Source: Hymenobacter nivis
Lineage (GTDB): Bacteria > Bacteroidota > Bacteroidia > Cytophagales > Hymenobacteraceae
Assembly (NCBI RefSeq): GCF_003149515.1
Contig: NZ_CP029145.1
Span: forward strand, 1,116,001 to 1,180,000
Length of the DNA stretch: 64,000 nucleotides
Direction: 5' to 3'
The notes under the pieces were generated by a model. The model ran no database searches and was not told the origin of the DNA. It saw nothing but the letters and a program-made list of their open reading frames with translations. The first letter of the stretch is position 1, and each line of letters opens with the position of its first letter. This document shows positions 37,340 to 46,260 of this stretch, one piece after another. The translations under genes were made by a program, and so were the position numbers.

Positions 37340-37371
37340 AAAACGAGCGGGCCAGTTGGTCCGCTCGTTTT
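37340..37371 (+). terminator. Terminator of the S9 peptidase gene
   Basis: AAAACGAGCGG pairs with CCGCTCGTTTT at 37361-37371 across a 10-nt loop, followed by a T-rich stretch, 49 bp after the S9 peptidase stop codon. Confidence 0.85.
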
Positions 37372-37431
37372 GGTTAACGAAGTGCCGTGGTCTATTTTGG
37401 ACAGATTGCTATGTTTGAGTTATTAACCTGC

Positions 37432-37480
37432 GTTCAGGAAAACGGTGATTTAAACAGCCACCATCTTTCCGATGGGGTGT
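37432..37480 (+). repeat. Dispersed GTTCAGGAAAACGGTG repeat, copy A
   Basis: This copy starts GTTCAGGAAAACGGTGATTT and continues AAACAGCCACC. The first 33 bp are identical at 47812-47844 and similar at 50334-50366. In copies A and 50334, a further CTTTCCGAT[A/G]GGGT follows. The GGTG/CACC halves can form a short hairpin. Confidence 0.7.
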
Positions 37481-37572
37481 AATAAGGCTCCGCTGCTGGA
37501 CCCCGCCGGCAGCAAGACGGGTATTTTCTTCGCAATATGGAATTTAATTCCGGATTGCGTATGTTTACCGCA

Positions 37573-37880
37573 TGGCCATGATTGTCATTGAGGAGAAGAC
37601 CATCACGAGCTACGGCCGCAAGAACGCTCAGGCGCGGGAAGCTTTAAAGGTGTAGTTTGCCCAAGTGCAGCTCTGCACCTGGTCGAGCCACAACGACCTG
37701 CTGGCCGACTTTGCCACGGCGGACTACATCGGCCAGGGCCGCTACGTGTTCGACATCAAGGGCAACCACTACCGGCTGGTGGCCCAGGTGTTGTTTTCGC
37801 TGCGCACCGTCGCTATCCGGCGCATCATGACCCACGCCGATTACAGTAAGCTGAGCAAAAAACAGTTGCAAGACCTCTGA
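37573..37880 (+). pseudogene. higB: HigB-like toxin gene with an in-frame amber codon
   Basis: The frame begins ATG ATT GTC ATT GAG GAG (MIVIEEKTITSYGRKNAQAR, then EALKV) and meets TAG at 37651-37653, where HigB-type toxins have Trp. It then continues FAQVQLCTWSSHNDLLADFA, YIGQGRYVFDIKGNHYRLVA and VAIRRIMTHADYSKLS to the stop. The family is the RelE-like mRNA interferase HigB (PF09907), about 100 residues. A single TGG-to-TAG change explains the stop. The antitoxin gene downstream (37919) is intact, as expected if the toxin had to be lost first or could be lost freely. Confidence 0.85.
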
Positions 37881-37918
37881 GGCGCTATTCCTTCCCTTTT
37901 GTTCTAAATTCCAAGACC

Positions 37919-38272
37919 GTGAACCTGACTACCGAAGCCGAGCACAAAGCCGCCGTGAAGGAATTCCGGACGCTGGCCACCGACGAAGAAACCCACCACG
38001 CCCGCCTGCTGGTGCTGCGCGACGCCATCCACGCCTTTGAGGAGGCGAACGGCCACAACCCCGGGCCCCCGACTACCGTGGCCGGCCGGCTGCAGGTGGA
38101 AATGTTCAAGCGCCGCCTCAAGCAGAAGCAGCTCGCGCAGCTGCTGGAGGTGGGCGAGTCGCGCCTGAGCGAGGTGCTGCGCGGCCGGCGGGCGGCCAAC
38201 GGCGACTTTCTGCGCCGCATGTACCAAAAATTAGGCATCCCGGCCGCAGAAGTCTTAGAGTTAACGGCTTAG
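37919..38272 (+). CDS. higA: HigA-like helix-turn-helix antitoxin
   Basis: This 117-residue antitoxin starts with GTG at 37919 (MNLTTEAEHKAAVKEFRTLA). The C-terminal half has an Xre-type helix-turn-helix: EMFKRRLKQKQLAQLLEVGE, then SRLSEVLRGRRAANGDFLRR. The N-terminal helices are the toxin-binding part seen in HigA-2 proteins. It lies 38 bp after the broken higB, in the toxin-first order typical of hig operons, and should autoregulate from the upstream promoter. It is intact, but its partner is not. Confidence 0.88.
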   Translation: MNLTTEAEHKAAVKEFRTLATDEETHHARLLVLRDAIHAFEEANGHNPGPPTTVAGRLQVEMFKRRLKQKQLAQLLEVGESRLSEVLRGRRAANGDFLRRMYQKLGIPAAEVLELTA

Positions 38273-38287
38273 CCTTTCGCCCGATAG

Positions 38288-38531
38288 GTAAGACAAGTGG
38301 TAAGACAGTTGGTCGGACGGCTCATCTAAGCGTACCTATGTGTCTTACACTGCGTAAGACACCTTGCTATGCCCCCCCCAAATCCGTCTGACAGAAACGC
38401 CAATCGGTAAGACAACGCCCGAAACCAGTCTTACAAAACCAGAAAAAAGTAAGACAGCGCCTGAAATCGATCTTACTAAAACCAGTGCTGGTAAGATAGG
38501 CCCTGAATCAAGTGCCGCTGAACCCTTTATG
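38288..38531. repeat. Phased GTAAGAC/GTCTTAC repeat array (iteron-like)
   Basis: The 7-mer GTAAGAC or its complement occurs at 38288, 38300, 38342 (complement), 38354, 38407, 38428 (complement), 38449, and as near-copies at 38470 and 38491. The last five start exactly 21 bp apart and alternate in direction, forming a 42-bp tandem repeat (38406-38447, 38448-38489, 38490-38531). A weakly coding frame (38364-38597) passes through part of it, but copies before that frame also fit the pattern. It lies between higA and a degraded Rep_3 gene, so plasmid iterons or a partition site are the likeliest explanations. Confidence 0.75.
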
Positions 38532-38600
38532 AAGGATAAGGCCGGCAGTACAGAAGGAGGCCCACCCAAGCCGGCCAGTACCACCGCGGTCACTTAGTCC

Positions 38601-38864
38601 GTGCGGGGGGTGGAGCGCGAAACGCGGGCCATGCTGGAGAAGGCCGCCACGCGGGCCGACAAAACGATGGGGCAGTACTCCAATGACGAGGTGCGCGCCT
38701 TTGTCCAGGGTGAGCTCAGTCAGGCAGAGGCCTCACAGTTACCGGCCAGCCCCCGCGACCTGCAGGTGCAAGTGGAGCAGCTGACGCAGATGGTTGAGGG
38801 CATTGCGTCCCGATTAGTCGAGCCCGCGCGAAAGACCCTCTGGCAGCGCGTTTTCAGCAAGTAG
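38601..38864 (+). CDS. Small plasmid-type protein, unknown
   Basis: This 87-residue protein starts with GTG at 38601 and has a helical N-terminus (VERETRAMLEKAATRADKTM, GQYSNDEVRAFVQGELSQ) and a C-terminal heptad-like part (LQVQVEQLTQMVEGIASRLV). The same frame is open upstream to 38364 except for one TAG at 38595-38597, so it may once have been longer (about 166 residues) with a Thr/Lys/Pro-rich repeated N-terminus encoded by the phased repeats. I do not recognise a family. Its place beside the repeat array suggests a plasmid partition or copy-control protein, but this is inference. Confidence 0.5.
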   Translation: MRGVERETRAMLEKAATRADKTMGQYSNDEVRAFVQGELSQAEASQLPASPRDLQVQVEQLTQMVEGIASRLVEPARKTLWQRVFSK

Positions 38865-38882
38865 GGGAGTGATATACGGGGC

Positions 38883-39430
38883 TTAGGCAGGTTTAGAAGC
38901 CTTGGCCGCAACTAGGCCCAGGCGCACGAGTAACAGGCCTCCAGGATTCTTATGTGCTTTGACCTTGCTCGTTTTCAGGTCGTGGTTGTAGCGGTTGACT
39001 TCGGTGATTTGTGCCGGGCTGGCCAGGATGGTTTACCGGTGCTTTACATCGGTGATGCGCAGTTCATCCAGGATGCGGGCGGCGTTGTCGTAGTGGGTTT
39101 GCTGAACACCTGGTACGTTCTGAACGGTGGCCACCAGGCGAAGGGAATGGGCGTTGCTAAGGCTTGTGGCTTGACCGTAAAAACGATGTTTTTGTAGCTC
39201 CGGCCCACCTTTTCGAGCTTGTAGTTGATGCGTAGTTCGGTGTGCTCGTTGATTTGCCTAACAGCAACATCAAGCACGTTGGTACGCAGGTCGATAAGCT
39301 GCTTCATTTTTTCATTGCCTTTCCCATCGATTAGGCCGAGCATTCTCTTGAAGTCCTGGAGGTCGTACTTTTTAGTTTCGCCCAGGTCCTTCCACTGCGA
39401 ACAAAGTGGATAGATGCGCTTGGCATACTT
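38883..39430 (-). pseudogene. Rep_3-type plasmid replication initiator, truncated and broken
   Basis: Reading on the minus strand from 39430, the protein has AKYAKRIYPLCSQWKDLGET, then KKYDLQDFKRMLGLIDGKGN and VAVRQINEHTELRINYKLEK, the second winged helix of Rep_3/RepB initiators. After VFTVKPQALATP a frameshift is needed to continue HSLRLVATVQNVPG and NAARILDELRITDVKHR. A TAA (39033-39035) in place of Gln follows, then TILASPAQITEVNRYNHDLK and GGLLLVRLGLVAAKA to a stop at 38883. The N-terminal half is missing: the fragment starts at an IS5-type terminal sequence (39431-39453). It is therefore not functional. Confidence 0.8.
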
Positions 39431-39453
39431 GGCCTTGGTTAAAAGTTCGGTAC
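39431..39453. repeat. Isolated IS5-type terminal sequence
   Basis: GGCCTTGGTTAAAAGTTCGG followed by TAC matches the ends of the element at 1-412 and of the miniature element at 62629-62894. It lies exactly where the Rep_3 gene is cut off, so an insertion followed by deletion is likely. Confidence 0.7.
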
Positions 39454-39620
39454 GGATGTTACATGACCGGCCCACTCCGCCGAATGAGCATACCGGAAAG
39501 TCACCAGAAGCACTTATCGGATATTTTGATTGCTGCTGTGGGTTTCGGATACCTCATTTCGTCGTGCTAGTAGCTACCCGGAGGCAACGAGTAGCTGGTC
39601 CTGAAAATGCCCGTTTGATT

Positions 39621-39934
39621 GGGGTCCTCTCAGAAAACGGAAAATAGAGCACGTTAAGCGCCCAAAATCCACCTCTTAAGCACAGAGAAGGCATATTGAA
39701 ACGAGGATTTGTACAACTGGTTCGGCTCTCCGAACCCTACCGAGAGCACCTGTAAGGCCTAAAAAGATGTACAACTAACTGGTTCAGCAATCAAAGTTTA
39801 GGAGATAGCGGCAGGCAAACGAGAAGTCTGCACTGTTTTGGCCGCTCGTAGCAAGCCGTGACACACGGTTAAGGATGGTCTTTTCCACCCGTTTTCCTTA
39901 ACGTGCTATATTTTCTGAATTCTGAGACGACCCC
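39621..39934. mobile_element. 314-bp miniature element
   Basis: The ends are 37-bp imperfect inverted repeats: GGGGTCCTCTCAGAAAACGG on the left, and on the right the complement of GGGGTCGTCTCAGAATTCAG; both then continue to a shared GCACGTTAA. There is no gene inside. The ends match the outer 35 bp of the unit at 27861-28712, so it is a second non-autonomous member of that family. Confidence 0.8.
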
Positions 39935-39981
39935 TACAACGAGGAACGGCCCCACTTGACCCTGAATTATTTAACTCCTAA

Positions 39982-40484
39982 TCACGTCCATCTGTAAGGA
40001 AAAAGCCCCGCCGGAAAATCCGAGCGGGGCCCTTGCCTTATTTCTGTCAACACTTGGCCGGACGGGACAGAACAGTTGGCCACCATCGCGTTGTGCTGCT
40101 CTAGACGCCCGCTAATCTCGCGCAACTCCTGCATTTTCTGCGTTAGCTCGTTTTCGGTCAGGTTCGGAAACTGTTGGCGCAACTGCTGGATGCGTTCGGC
40201 GTCCTGACAGTCGCCGGGTAAGCCCCCACCATGCCTACGAGTTGTATCAGGCCCTTGCGGAACACCTCGTCTAGCAGCAGGTGCTCTGCGCTGCTCAAGC
40301 CATTGATCACGGCCTTGAATTACCCCAAAATCCGCTCCGGCGCAGTATTGGCGTCTAACATTTTCACGATGCCGTGCAGCTGGCCGGCCAGCATATTCAG
40401 GCGGCTTTTCAGGTCGCAGGTGAGGTCTTTGGGGAGCATAGAACCAAGGTTTTTGTCAAGAACAGCGCCCAGGGGGGTATCCAT
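39982..40484 (-). pseudogene. CsoR/RcnR-like metal-responsive repressor, broken
   Basis: From the ATG at 40484 the frame reads CDLKSRLNMLAGQLHGIVKM and LDANTAPERILG, then TAA where Gln is expected, then FKAVINGLSSAEHLLLDEVF, which is the DUF156 four-helix fold of CsoR/RcnR/FrmR repressors. A frameshift near 40215 moves it to CQDAERIQQLRQQFPNLTEN and a coiled C-terminal part (39982-40182). The Cys/His metal ligands cannot be assigned securely. The stop and the shift are two independent lesions, so it is dead. Sequence before it (about 40500-40650, minus strand) holds only the tail of another unrecognised gene. Confidence 0.7.
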
Positions 40485-40657
40485 CAAGTGAGGCAGTAAT
40501 TCTTTTGGCGGGCTCTATCAGCGTTCGAGGACAAGCGGTTCTGCAGCCCCTAACGCGACTTGGTGCCCTTTGGGTTGCCGTCGAACAGCGGCTTATTACT
40601 GGCCTTTTTAATACCCAGGATAGTAAGCAGCAGGCCCGAAAGAGGCCTTAGTTAAAA

Positions 40658-42463
40658 TTAGTGCCAGGTATCGGTTACGCTTTGGCTGCTGCCGCTGGGC
40701 GTGAGCGAGTTGTTGGGGTCGCCTTCCCAGAGGATATTACCCGCGCCATCCATGCGGAAGTACTTGTAGAGCACGGCTACGCCAGCTGTCAGGTTGATGG
40801 TGCCGGTCCAGTTGGGGTAGGCCGCGCCGCTGAGCTTGATGGCATTAGCCGTGTTCCAGGAACCGAGTTGGCTGGTGCTGCCCACGATGTAGAGGTTTTG
40901 ACCCGTCACCGTGTTGCTGTAATTGATGGTAAACGTCACGGCCGTGGTCGTGGCCGTAGTCGACTTGGGTACCCATACGGCGTACGAGCGGGCGTTGACG
41001 GCAAACGTGCCCAGGCCATTGCCGTCGGTGGTGACGGTACCGGTGGTGTTCCCGGTGAGGTCGGTGAGGGTAGCGTTTTTGAAGGGCGTCGTGATGGCTT
41101 TGCTGGCGGCGGCGCTGCCGTCGTTCAGTAATTCGAGCAAGCCAGTGTGGCTGGCATCGCCGGCGCGCGAGTAAGCATACACGTCGGCGTCGTCGGCGCT
41201 GGTGTACTCATAGCCCGCGCCGAAGCCGTGGGCCTGGCGGATGCCAATCAGGGTTTTGATTTGGCTGCCGAGGCCGTAGTTGTAATAGTCTTTGTAGAAC
41301 ACGCAGGGGTAGCCCTTCTCGCGGGTGAGGATGTAGGCGTAGGCCAGCATCTTGAGGTTAGCCACTGGCGAGTAGAGCGCGCCGCCCGTCTGGTCGGTGT
41401 CGTGGTTATCGACGAAGGAGACGGATAGCGGCCCGTTGGCCTCGGTAAAGCCCGCAAATTGCAACCCACGCATGTCCCATGTCCCATTGCCATTGCTCAT
41501 ATTAGCAAAGGTGTAGTGCAGCGGTACGTCAAAGAGACTGGTGCGCCCGCCGGTCGAGGAGGCGTAGTTGTTGAGGTCGGTGAGGTTGCGAAACCAGGCC
41601 TCGCTCACGGCAAAGCGGCCACTGGTGCCCTTCACATTATCGAGCCACGAATTCACAAACGAGGTGAGCATGTGCTTGGTAGCGTCGAGGCGGTAACCAT
41701 CCAAGCTCAGGGTGGTGGTCATCCAGTTGCCCCAGCTGATAGTTTCATTGACCTGGTTGGCATCAGCATAGCGGATTTCTGAGCCCAACAGATTATCGTA
41801 GGCATCGCCGTTGGCGTAGGGCTGAAAATCCCAGGCATTCCACTGGTACCAACCATTGTTAGGCGCCTGCTGAGTACCGTTGAAGCTGTAGTAGTGCCAC
41901 TGGTAGGTGCTGTACTTGTTGGCCCGGCCGGGGTAGGTAAAGCTGGTGTACACGTTGTAGCTGTTGCCACCGATGGTGAACTGCTCCTGCGCGTCGGCCG
42001 AAGTCAAGTGGTTCATTACCATGTCTTCGTACACCTGCACGCCCTGGCCGTGCAGGGCAGTGATGCAGCTTTGCAGCTGGGCCAGCGTGCCGTAGTGCGT
42101 GGCCACCGTACCCTTCTGGTTGAACTCGCCCAGGTCGTAGCGGTCGTACACGCCGTAGCCCACGTCATTGACCCCGCTGCCTTTGTAGGCGGGCGGCAGC
42201 CACAGGGCCGTAATGCCGGCGTTTTTCAGCTCGGGGGCCTGGCTGCCGAGGACCTGCCACCAGCTCTGGCCCGTGCTGCTCGTCTGGGGCACGTCCCAGT
42301 AAAAGCCCTGCATCATCACGCCGTTGGTCACCGTGGCGCTGGTGGTAGCGCTGGTCGGGGCAAGGCCTGCGCTGGGAACGACGGCTTCTTTGGCGCAACC
42401 CGCAAGTAGGAGGAGGGCCGCCGCGGCAGCTAGTCGGCCGGCATTGCGAAGAGATGGGTGCAT
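40658..42463 (-). CDS. Lipoprotein alpha-amylase (GH13) with a starch-binding module
   Basis: This 601-residue secreted enzyme has a lipoprotein signal (AAAAALLLLAGC, Cys-23) and a GH13 catalytic domain (about 45-410). The four conserved regions are visible: YEDMVMNHL (region I), GYRLDATKHM with the nucleophile Asp (region II), FAVSEAWF with the acid Glu (region III) and FVDNHDT (region IV). The C-terminus (about 505-601) is a CBM20-like module (VTFTINYSNTVTGQNLYIVG, SQLGSWNTANAIKLSGAAYP and a final W). It hydrolyses starch-type glucans at the cell surface. It stands alone; IS3-type end fragments lie just upstream of it (42527-42566). Confidence 0.93.
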   Translation of the reverse strand: MHPSLRNAGRLAAAAALLLLAGCAKEAVVPSAGLAPTSATTSATVTNGVMMQGFYWDVPQTSSTGQSWWQVLGSQAPELKNAGITALWLPPAYKGSGVNDVGYGVYDRYDLGEFNQKGTVATHYGTLAQLQSCITALHGQGVQVYEDMVMNHLTSADAQEQFTIGGNSYNVYTSFTYPGRANKYSTYQWHYYSFNGTQQAPNNGWYQWNAWDFQPYANGDAYDNLLGSEIRYADANQVNETISWGNWMTTTLSLDGYRLDATKHMLTSFVNSWLDNVKGTSGRFAVSEAWFRNLTDLNNYASSTGGRTSLFDVPLHYTFANMSNGNGTWDMRGLQFAGFTEANGPLSVSFVDNHDTDQTGGALYSPVANLKMLAYAYILTREKGYPCVFYKDYYNYGLGSQIKTLIGIRQAHGFGAGYEYTSADDADVYAYSRAGDASHTGLLELLNDGSAAASKAITTPFKNATLTDLTGNTTGTVTTDGNGLGTFAVNARSYAVWVPKSTTATTTAVTFTINYSNTVTGQNLYIVGSTSQLGSWNTANAIKLSGAAYPNWTGTINLTAGVAVLYKYFRMDGAGNILWEGDPNNSLTPSGSSQSVTDTWH

Positions 42464-42526
42464 AAGCGAGGTAAAAGGTGGGAATAAGATGACGTAATGT
42501 TAGCAAAAGTTTCTCGTTCCGACGAG

Positions 42527-42566
42527 GGTGGTCGGGTAAATCTGGACGGAGGTGGTCGGGTAGAAC
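42527..42566. repeat. Two IS3-type terminal fragments
   Basis: GGTGGTCGGGTAAATCTGGA (42527-42546) and GGTGGTCGGGTAGAACG (42550-42566) are partial copies of the left end of the IS3-family element at 42801. They sit about 65-100 bp upstream of the amylase start codon, possibly within its promoter region. Confidence 0.7.
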
Positions 42567-42849
42567 GAACACGGAGCTAAACTAGGTTGAAAAGATTCGG
42601 GTAGTTAGTTGATAATGAATAGTTTGATGAATTAACCAGCTCCAAAAGGTGCACCTTGCTGACCTACAGCCGCACAGCAGCAGGCGTGCATCGTACAGCA
42701 CCTAGCGGCCGGTAACTAACGGTCAAGGAGAAAAAGGCATGTTTTTAAAGCACTCGATTGTCTTCAAGGTGTTCCATATTGACGGGATCGCATGGACATA
42801 AGGTGGTCGGGTAAATGTGGACAGAATAGGGTCTTAACTTTCCAACTCC

Positions 42850-43221
42850 ATGAAAGACAGTCCCCCACCTACCAAACGTCGGCGTTATGATGCCGCCTTC
42901 CGGGCCGAAGCCCTGCGCCTGGCCGGTGAAAGCCGCTCGACTCAAGCCGCCGCGCGCGCCCTCAACATCGACCCCAAGCGCATCTATAAGTGGCAGCAGC
43001 AAGCGCTTACGCCGGTGGCGGCCGCCCGTGGGGCGGAGCTGGACCCCGCCACGGCGGCCGAATTGCGGCAGCTACGGGCCGCCAATCGGCGGCAGGCCCA
43101 GGAGCTGGACATTTTAAAAAAAGCCATCGCCCTCTTCTCGCAGACACTGGACCAAGGAGTCGTTACCGCTTTATCGAGGCGCAACGGGGCCAGTACCCCG
43201 TGCGCCTGCGCTGCCAATTAG
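42850..43221 (+). CDS. IS3-family transposase OrfA
   Basis: This 123-residue protein has an N-terminal helix-turn-helix (RRRYDAAFRAEALRLAGESR, STQAAARALNIDPKRIYKWQ) and a leucine-zipper-like coiled coil (about 60-95: ELRQLRAANRRQAQELDILK, KKAIALFSQTL), as in OrfA of the IS3 family. A slippery A-run (TTTTAAAAAAAGCC near 43112-43125) would allow the -1 shift into the OrfB frame. The tail after that point is out of the real frame. Confidence 0.88.
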   Translation: MKDSPPPTKRRRYDAAFRAEALRLAGESRSTQAAARALNIDPKRIYKWQQQALTPVAAARGAELDPATAAELRQLRAANRRQAQELDILKKAIALFSQTLDQGVVTALSRRNGASTPCACAAN

Positions 43222-44054
43222 TGCAGGTGCCTGCCAGCGGCTACTATGCTTGGCAATAAGCTCAGCAGCAAGCAGTCGCTAAGCCAGAGCCGGCTTGGGA
43301 GACGGCACTAGTCAAGGTGTTTGGGGTCCACAAACGCCGCTACGGCACCCGCCGGCTGCGGGTGGCCCTGCGCCAGAAAGGCTACCGGGTGGGCCGCCAG
43401 CGGCTACGTACGGCCCTGCGCCGACGGGCCCTGCACGCGCTGCAACCCAAGGCCTACACTCCGCGCACCACCGACTCGCCCCACGGCCTGCGCTGCGCGC
43501 CGAACCGGCTGCTCGACCAGCCCAAGCCCACCCAGGCCAACCGGGTCTGGGTCAGCGATACCACGTACCTGCCGCTGGCCAACGGTGACTGGGTGTACCT
43601 GTGCGCGTACCAGGACATGGCCAGCAAGCAGGTGCTGGGCTGGCAGGTGGGGGCTTCGATGCCGGAGGATCTCATTACCAGGGCCTTGCAGCGCGCTTTC
43701 TGGGCGCAACCGCCCACACCCGGCTTGCGCGTCCACGCCGACCGGGGTGGGCAGTACTGCGGCAACGCCTACCGGCAGTTGCGCCACGACTACCAGGCCC
43801 TACGCTCGCAGAGCCGCCGGGGCGACTGCTACGACAATGCCCCGGCGGAAAGCTTATGGGCGCGTCTTAAAACGGAGGTGCTCGAACTACGCGAGCGGCC
43901 CGTTTTCGCCGACCTGGCCAACGCCCAGGCCAGCGTGGCCCTTTATTTTGACTACTACAATCACGAGCGTTTACACTCCATCATCGGCTATCAACTGCCC
44001 TATCACACTCACCAACAGCTTCTTCAACTCAATGCCCTAAACTGTCCAGCGTAA
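43125..44054 (+). pseudogene. IS3-family transposase OrfB with an in-frame ochre codon
   Basis: The OrfB frame runs through RYRFIEAQRGQYPVRLRCQL and SGYYAWQ to TAA at 43257-43259 (expected Gln), then AQQQAVAKPEPAWETALVKV. The rest is a complete rve integrase core: WVSDTTYLPLANGDWVYLCA (Asp), VHADRGGQYCGNAYRQLRHD (Asp), RRGDCYDNAPAESLWARLKT (Glu) and a final NHERLHSIIGYQLPYH. A CAA-to-TAA change explains the stop, and without read-through the element cannot move itself. Confidence 0.85.
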
Positions 44055-44236
44055 TCGGACCACCTCAGTATTACGCAAAGAATAGCGCCCTGGGCCGGAC
44101 GTACTAAAGGATTTGGAGATAGGCTTTCATGCGAGCTGTAAAAATACGCCTTGGCCCTTACGCGCAACTAAGCAATCCCACAGCTGGTTTGTACGGGCAG
44201 CTGGGCAAACCCCTTTTGCTTCTTCCTTTATTCCGC

Positions 44237-44674
44237 ATGAAACGTCACGAATTCACCCACCTGTTCGGTTTTGGCGCCGCCATGGTCCTGAGCGGCTGCT
44301 TAGGCAGTTGCACCAGCAAAACCGACAATGCCACGCCCGCGCCCGGCCCCGGGTCGAACAATATCGACTTCACCCTTGATTTGGCCGACCCCGCCAATGC
44401 TCGCCTCAACGACCCCGCCTTTGGCTACGTGTACAGCGCAAATGGCCAGGTAATCGTAGCCAAAACTACCGCCGGGGGCTACGTGGCGCTGGCCGCCACG
44501 TGTACGCACCAAGGCACTTCGGTGCAGTTTCAACCCGGCAGCAATGGCTTTATCTGCCCCAATCACGGCTCGAAATTCAGTACTAGCGGCACCGTGCTCA
44601 ATGGGCCTGCCTCTGCGCCGCTGCAGGCTTACACCGTTGTGCAAACGGGCACCAAGCTACATGTCACGAGCTAA
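44237..44674 (+). CDS. Rieske 2Fe-2S lipoprotein
   Basis: This 145-residue protein starts at the ATG at 44237 (MKRHEFTHLFGFGAAMVLSG, then CLGSC), which looks like a lipoprotein signal. The Rieske ligands are present: C-T-H in LAATCTHQGTSVQF and C-x-x-H in GFICPNHGSKFSTSG, bracketing the cluster. The final strand QAYTVVQTGTKLHVTS is typical. It would carry electrons in the periplasm or serve with an unlinked oxidoreductase; no partner gene is adjacent. The longer open frame from 44129 has no extra support. Confidence 0.9.
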   Translation: MKRHEFTHLFGFGAAMVLSGCLGSCTSKTDNATPAPGPGSNNIDFTLDLADPANARLNDPAFGYVYSANGQVIVAKTTAGGYVALAATCTHQGTSVQFQPGSNGFICPNHGSKFSTSGTVLNGPASAPLQAYTVVQTGTKLHVTS

Positions 44675-44675
44675 G

Positions 44676-45167
44676 CTGCCCGTGCGGCTTAAAACTCGTG
44701 CAGGCGCTGCGCGATGGTGGAGAGCATCAAAAAGTGTGGGGCAGTGGATTTGAGCCGTTAACGGGGGTGTGGTCTGCGCCTACAGCTACGGCTCTCCCAG
44801 GTAAGTCAAAGGCTAGAAGGCCTCCGTTGCCCCACACTTTTTGATGCTCTCCTTAGTCGAGTGCCATGACCGGCCTGCGCAGCTGCGCACCGATAACGGA
44901 CCGGAATTCATCAGCGCCCGCCTGACCGAGTGGTGCGAAGCGCACGGCATTGTCCTGCACTGGATTCAGCCGGGCAAACCGACCCAAAACGCCTACATCG
45001 AGCGCTTCAACGGCTCCTTTCGCCGGGAGCTGCTCGATGCCCACTTGTTTCGCTCGCTGGCCCACGTACGCCAACTCGTGGCCGACTGGATGCACGACTA
45101 CAACACCCAACGGCCCCACCAGGCCTTGAATTTTATGACCCCCCTCGAATTTAAACAAGCGGCTTAA
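44676..45167 (+). pseudogene. IS3-family OrfB, 3' fragment split by a miniature element
   Basis: The part after the miniature element (44853-45167) encodes VECHDRPAQLRTDNGPEFIS (Asp of the DDE triad), GKPTQNAYIERFNGSFRREL (Glu) and DWMHDYNTQRPHQALNFMTP, the C-terminal third of an IS2/IS51-type OrfB. Before the element a short stretch (44690-44718) matches the preceding part (LVQALRDG-like). The rest of the gene is missing, and the Rieske gene lies directly upstream. It is therefore a remnant, different from the element at 42.8 kb. Confidence 0.75.
44719..44852. mobile_element. 134-bp miniature element inside an IS3 remnant
   Basis: The ends are near-perfect inverted repeats: GGAGAGCATCAAAAAGTGTG on the left and its complement on the right, extending about 30 bp with one mismatch. 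There is no gene. The right half recurs at about 63428-63490. Confidence 0.85.
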
Positions 45168-45176
45168 CCTCTATTA

Positions 45177-46246
45177 AGCACCCATGCACAAGTAATCGTG
45201 TGGGGCGAAGGCGCTAATTTTGGCGTATGCTACTCGCTTCACTTCCGCTCGCAGCTCCTGAAATCACCACCCTGGAGGCCGCTGCTGCTCAGGGCCCGCA
45301 CCCGCGAATGCGGCGGCGTGCCCAAGTTATTTTGGGACACCACCGCGGGGCGACCGTTCAGCAATTGGCCACTTTGTTTGCCGTGGGCTATAATACGGTC
45401 GGTATCTGGCTGCGCCGCTGGCAGGAGCTGGGCTTGGCCGGGCTGGCCGAGGGCCAGCGGTCGGGCCGCCCGCCGAAACTCCCACCAGCAGTAAAAAAAA
45501 GTAGCGACCTGGCTGGGTACGGCCACCCAGCAATTGCGCGCGTGGCTTCCTGACATCCGCCGAGGCTGGGGCCTCAAGCTCAGCCTGAGCACGCTGCGCC
45601 GGCTGGCGCGCCGCGCCGGCTACCGCTGGAAGCGCTGCCGCAGGAGTCTGAAAGCGCAACGCGACCCGGTCTTGTTTGCCGCCGCCCAGCAGCACCTGCA
45701 CACGTTGCACCAAGCCGAAGCCCGCGGCGCGGTGGCCGTGGTCTACGTCGATGAGTGCCGCTTCTCGCGCCAAGCCCCCGTGCCCTATGCCTGGCAACGG
45801 CGTGGGCAGCCCCCGGTGGGCCTGCCCGCCGTACGGGGGCGCGGGGGGCATTCGGTCCTGGGCTTCTGGCAGGCCCACGCCCCGCACCAGCCCCTGGAGG
45901 CCTACGTGCGGGAAGGCAGCCTGACGGCCGACTTATTTGTGCTGGCCGTCAACGCATTCTGCCACAGTCTAAGCGGCCCTACCGTGCTCGTACTCGACAA
46001 TGCCTCCATTCACAAAGCGCACGTGGTGCGCGCTTGTGAAGCCAAGTGGGCAGCGGCCGGCCTGACACTCTTTTTCTTGCCCGCCTACAGCCCCGAACTC
46101 AACCACATCGAACTGCTCTGGCACCGCTGCAAGCACTATTGGGTTCGCCCCCAGGATTACGCCACGGAGCAAACCTTGCTACAACGCCTCGAACACGTGC
46201 TGGCAAACGTCGGTAATCACTACACGATTACTTTTGCATGAGTGCT
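45177..46246 (+). mobile_element. IS630-family element
   Basis: A 1070-bp element with inverted ends AGCACCCATGCACAAGTAAT and, at the right, the complement of AGCACTCATGCAAAAGTAAT, flanked by TA at 45175-45176 and 46247-46248. It is the third IS630 type in the window. Confidence 0.9.
45227..46241 (+). CDS. IS630-family transposase, two frames
   Basis: Frame one (45227-45553) has the helix-turn-helix part: RRRAQVILGHHRGATVQQLA and TVGIWLRRWQELGLAGLAEG. Frame two (from about 45505 to 46241) has the second winged part and the DDE core: VYVDECRFSRQ (Asp), TVLVLDNASIHKAHV (Asp) and LPAYSPELNHIELLWHRCKH (Glu). The frames meet at CAGTAAAAAAAAGTAG near 45487-45502, again a slippery A-run, so the protein is probably made by frameshifting. 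The stop lies inside the right inverted repeat. Confidence 0.88.
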
Positions 46247-46260
46247 TAACTACTGGCTTA

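Larger units (their letters stand above)
42801..44065 (+). mobile_element. IS3-family element
   Basis: A 1265-bp element with related ends: AGGTGGTCGGGTAAATGTGG on the left and the complement of AGGTGGTCCGATTACGCTGG on the right (both continuing ACAG). It carries orfA and orfB. No target duplication could be seen. Confidence 0.85.
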
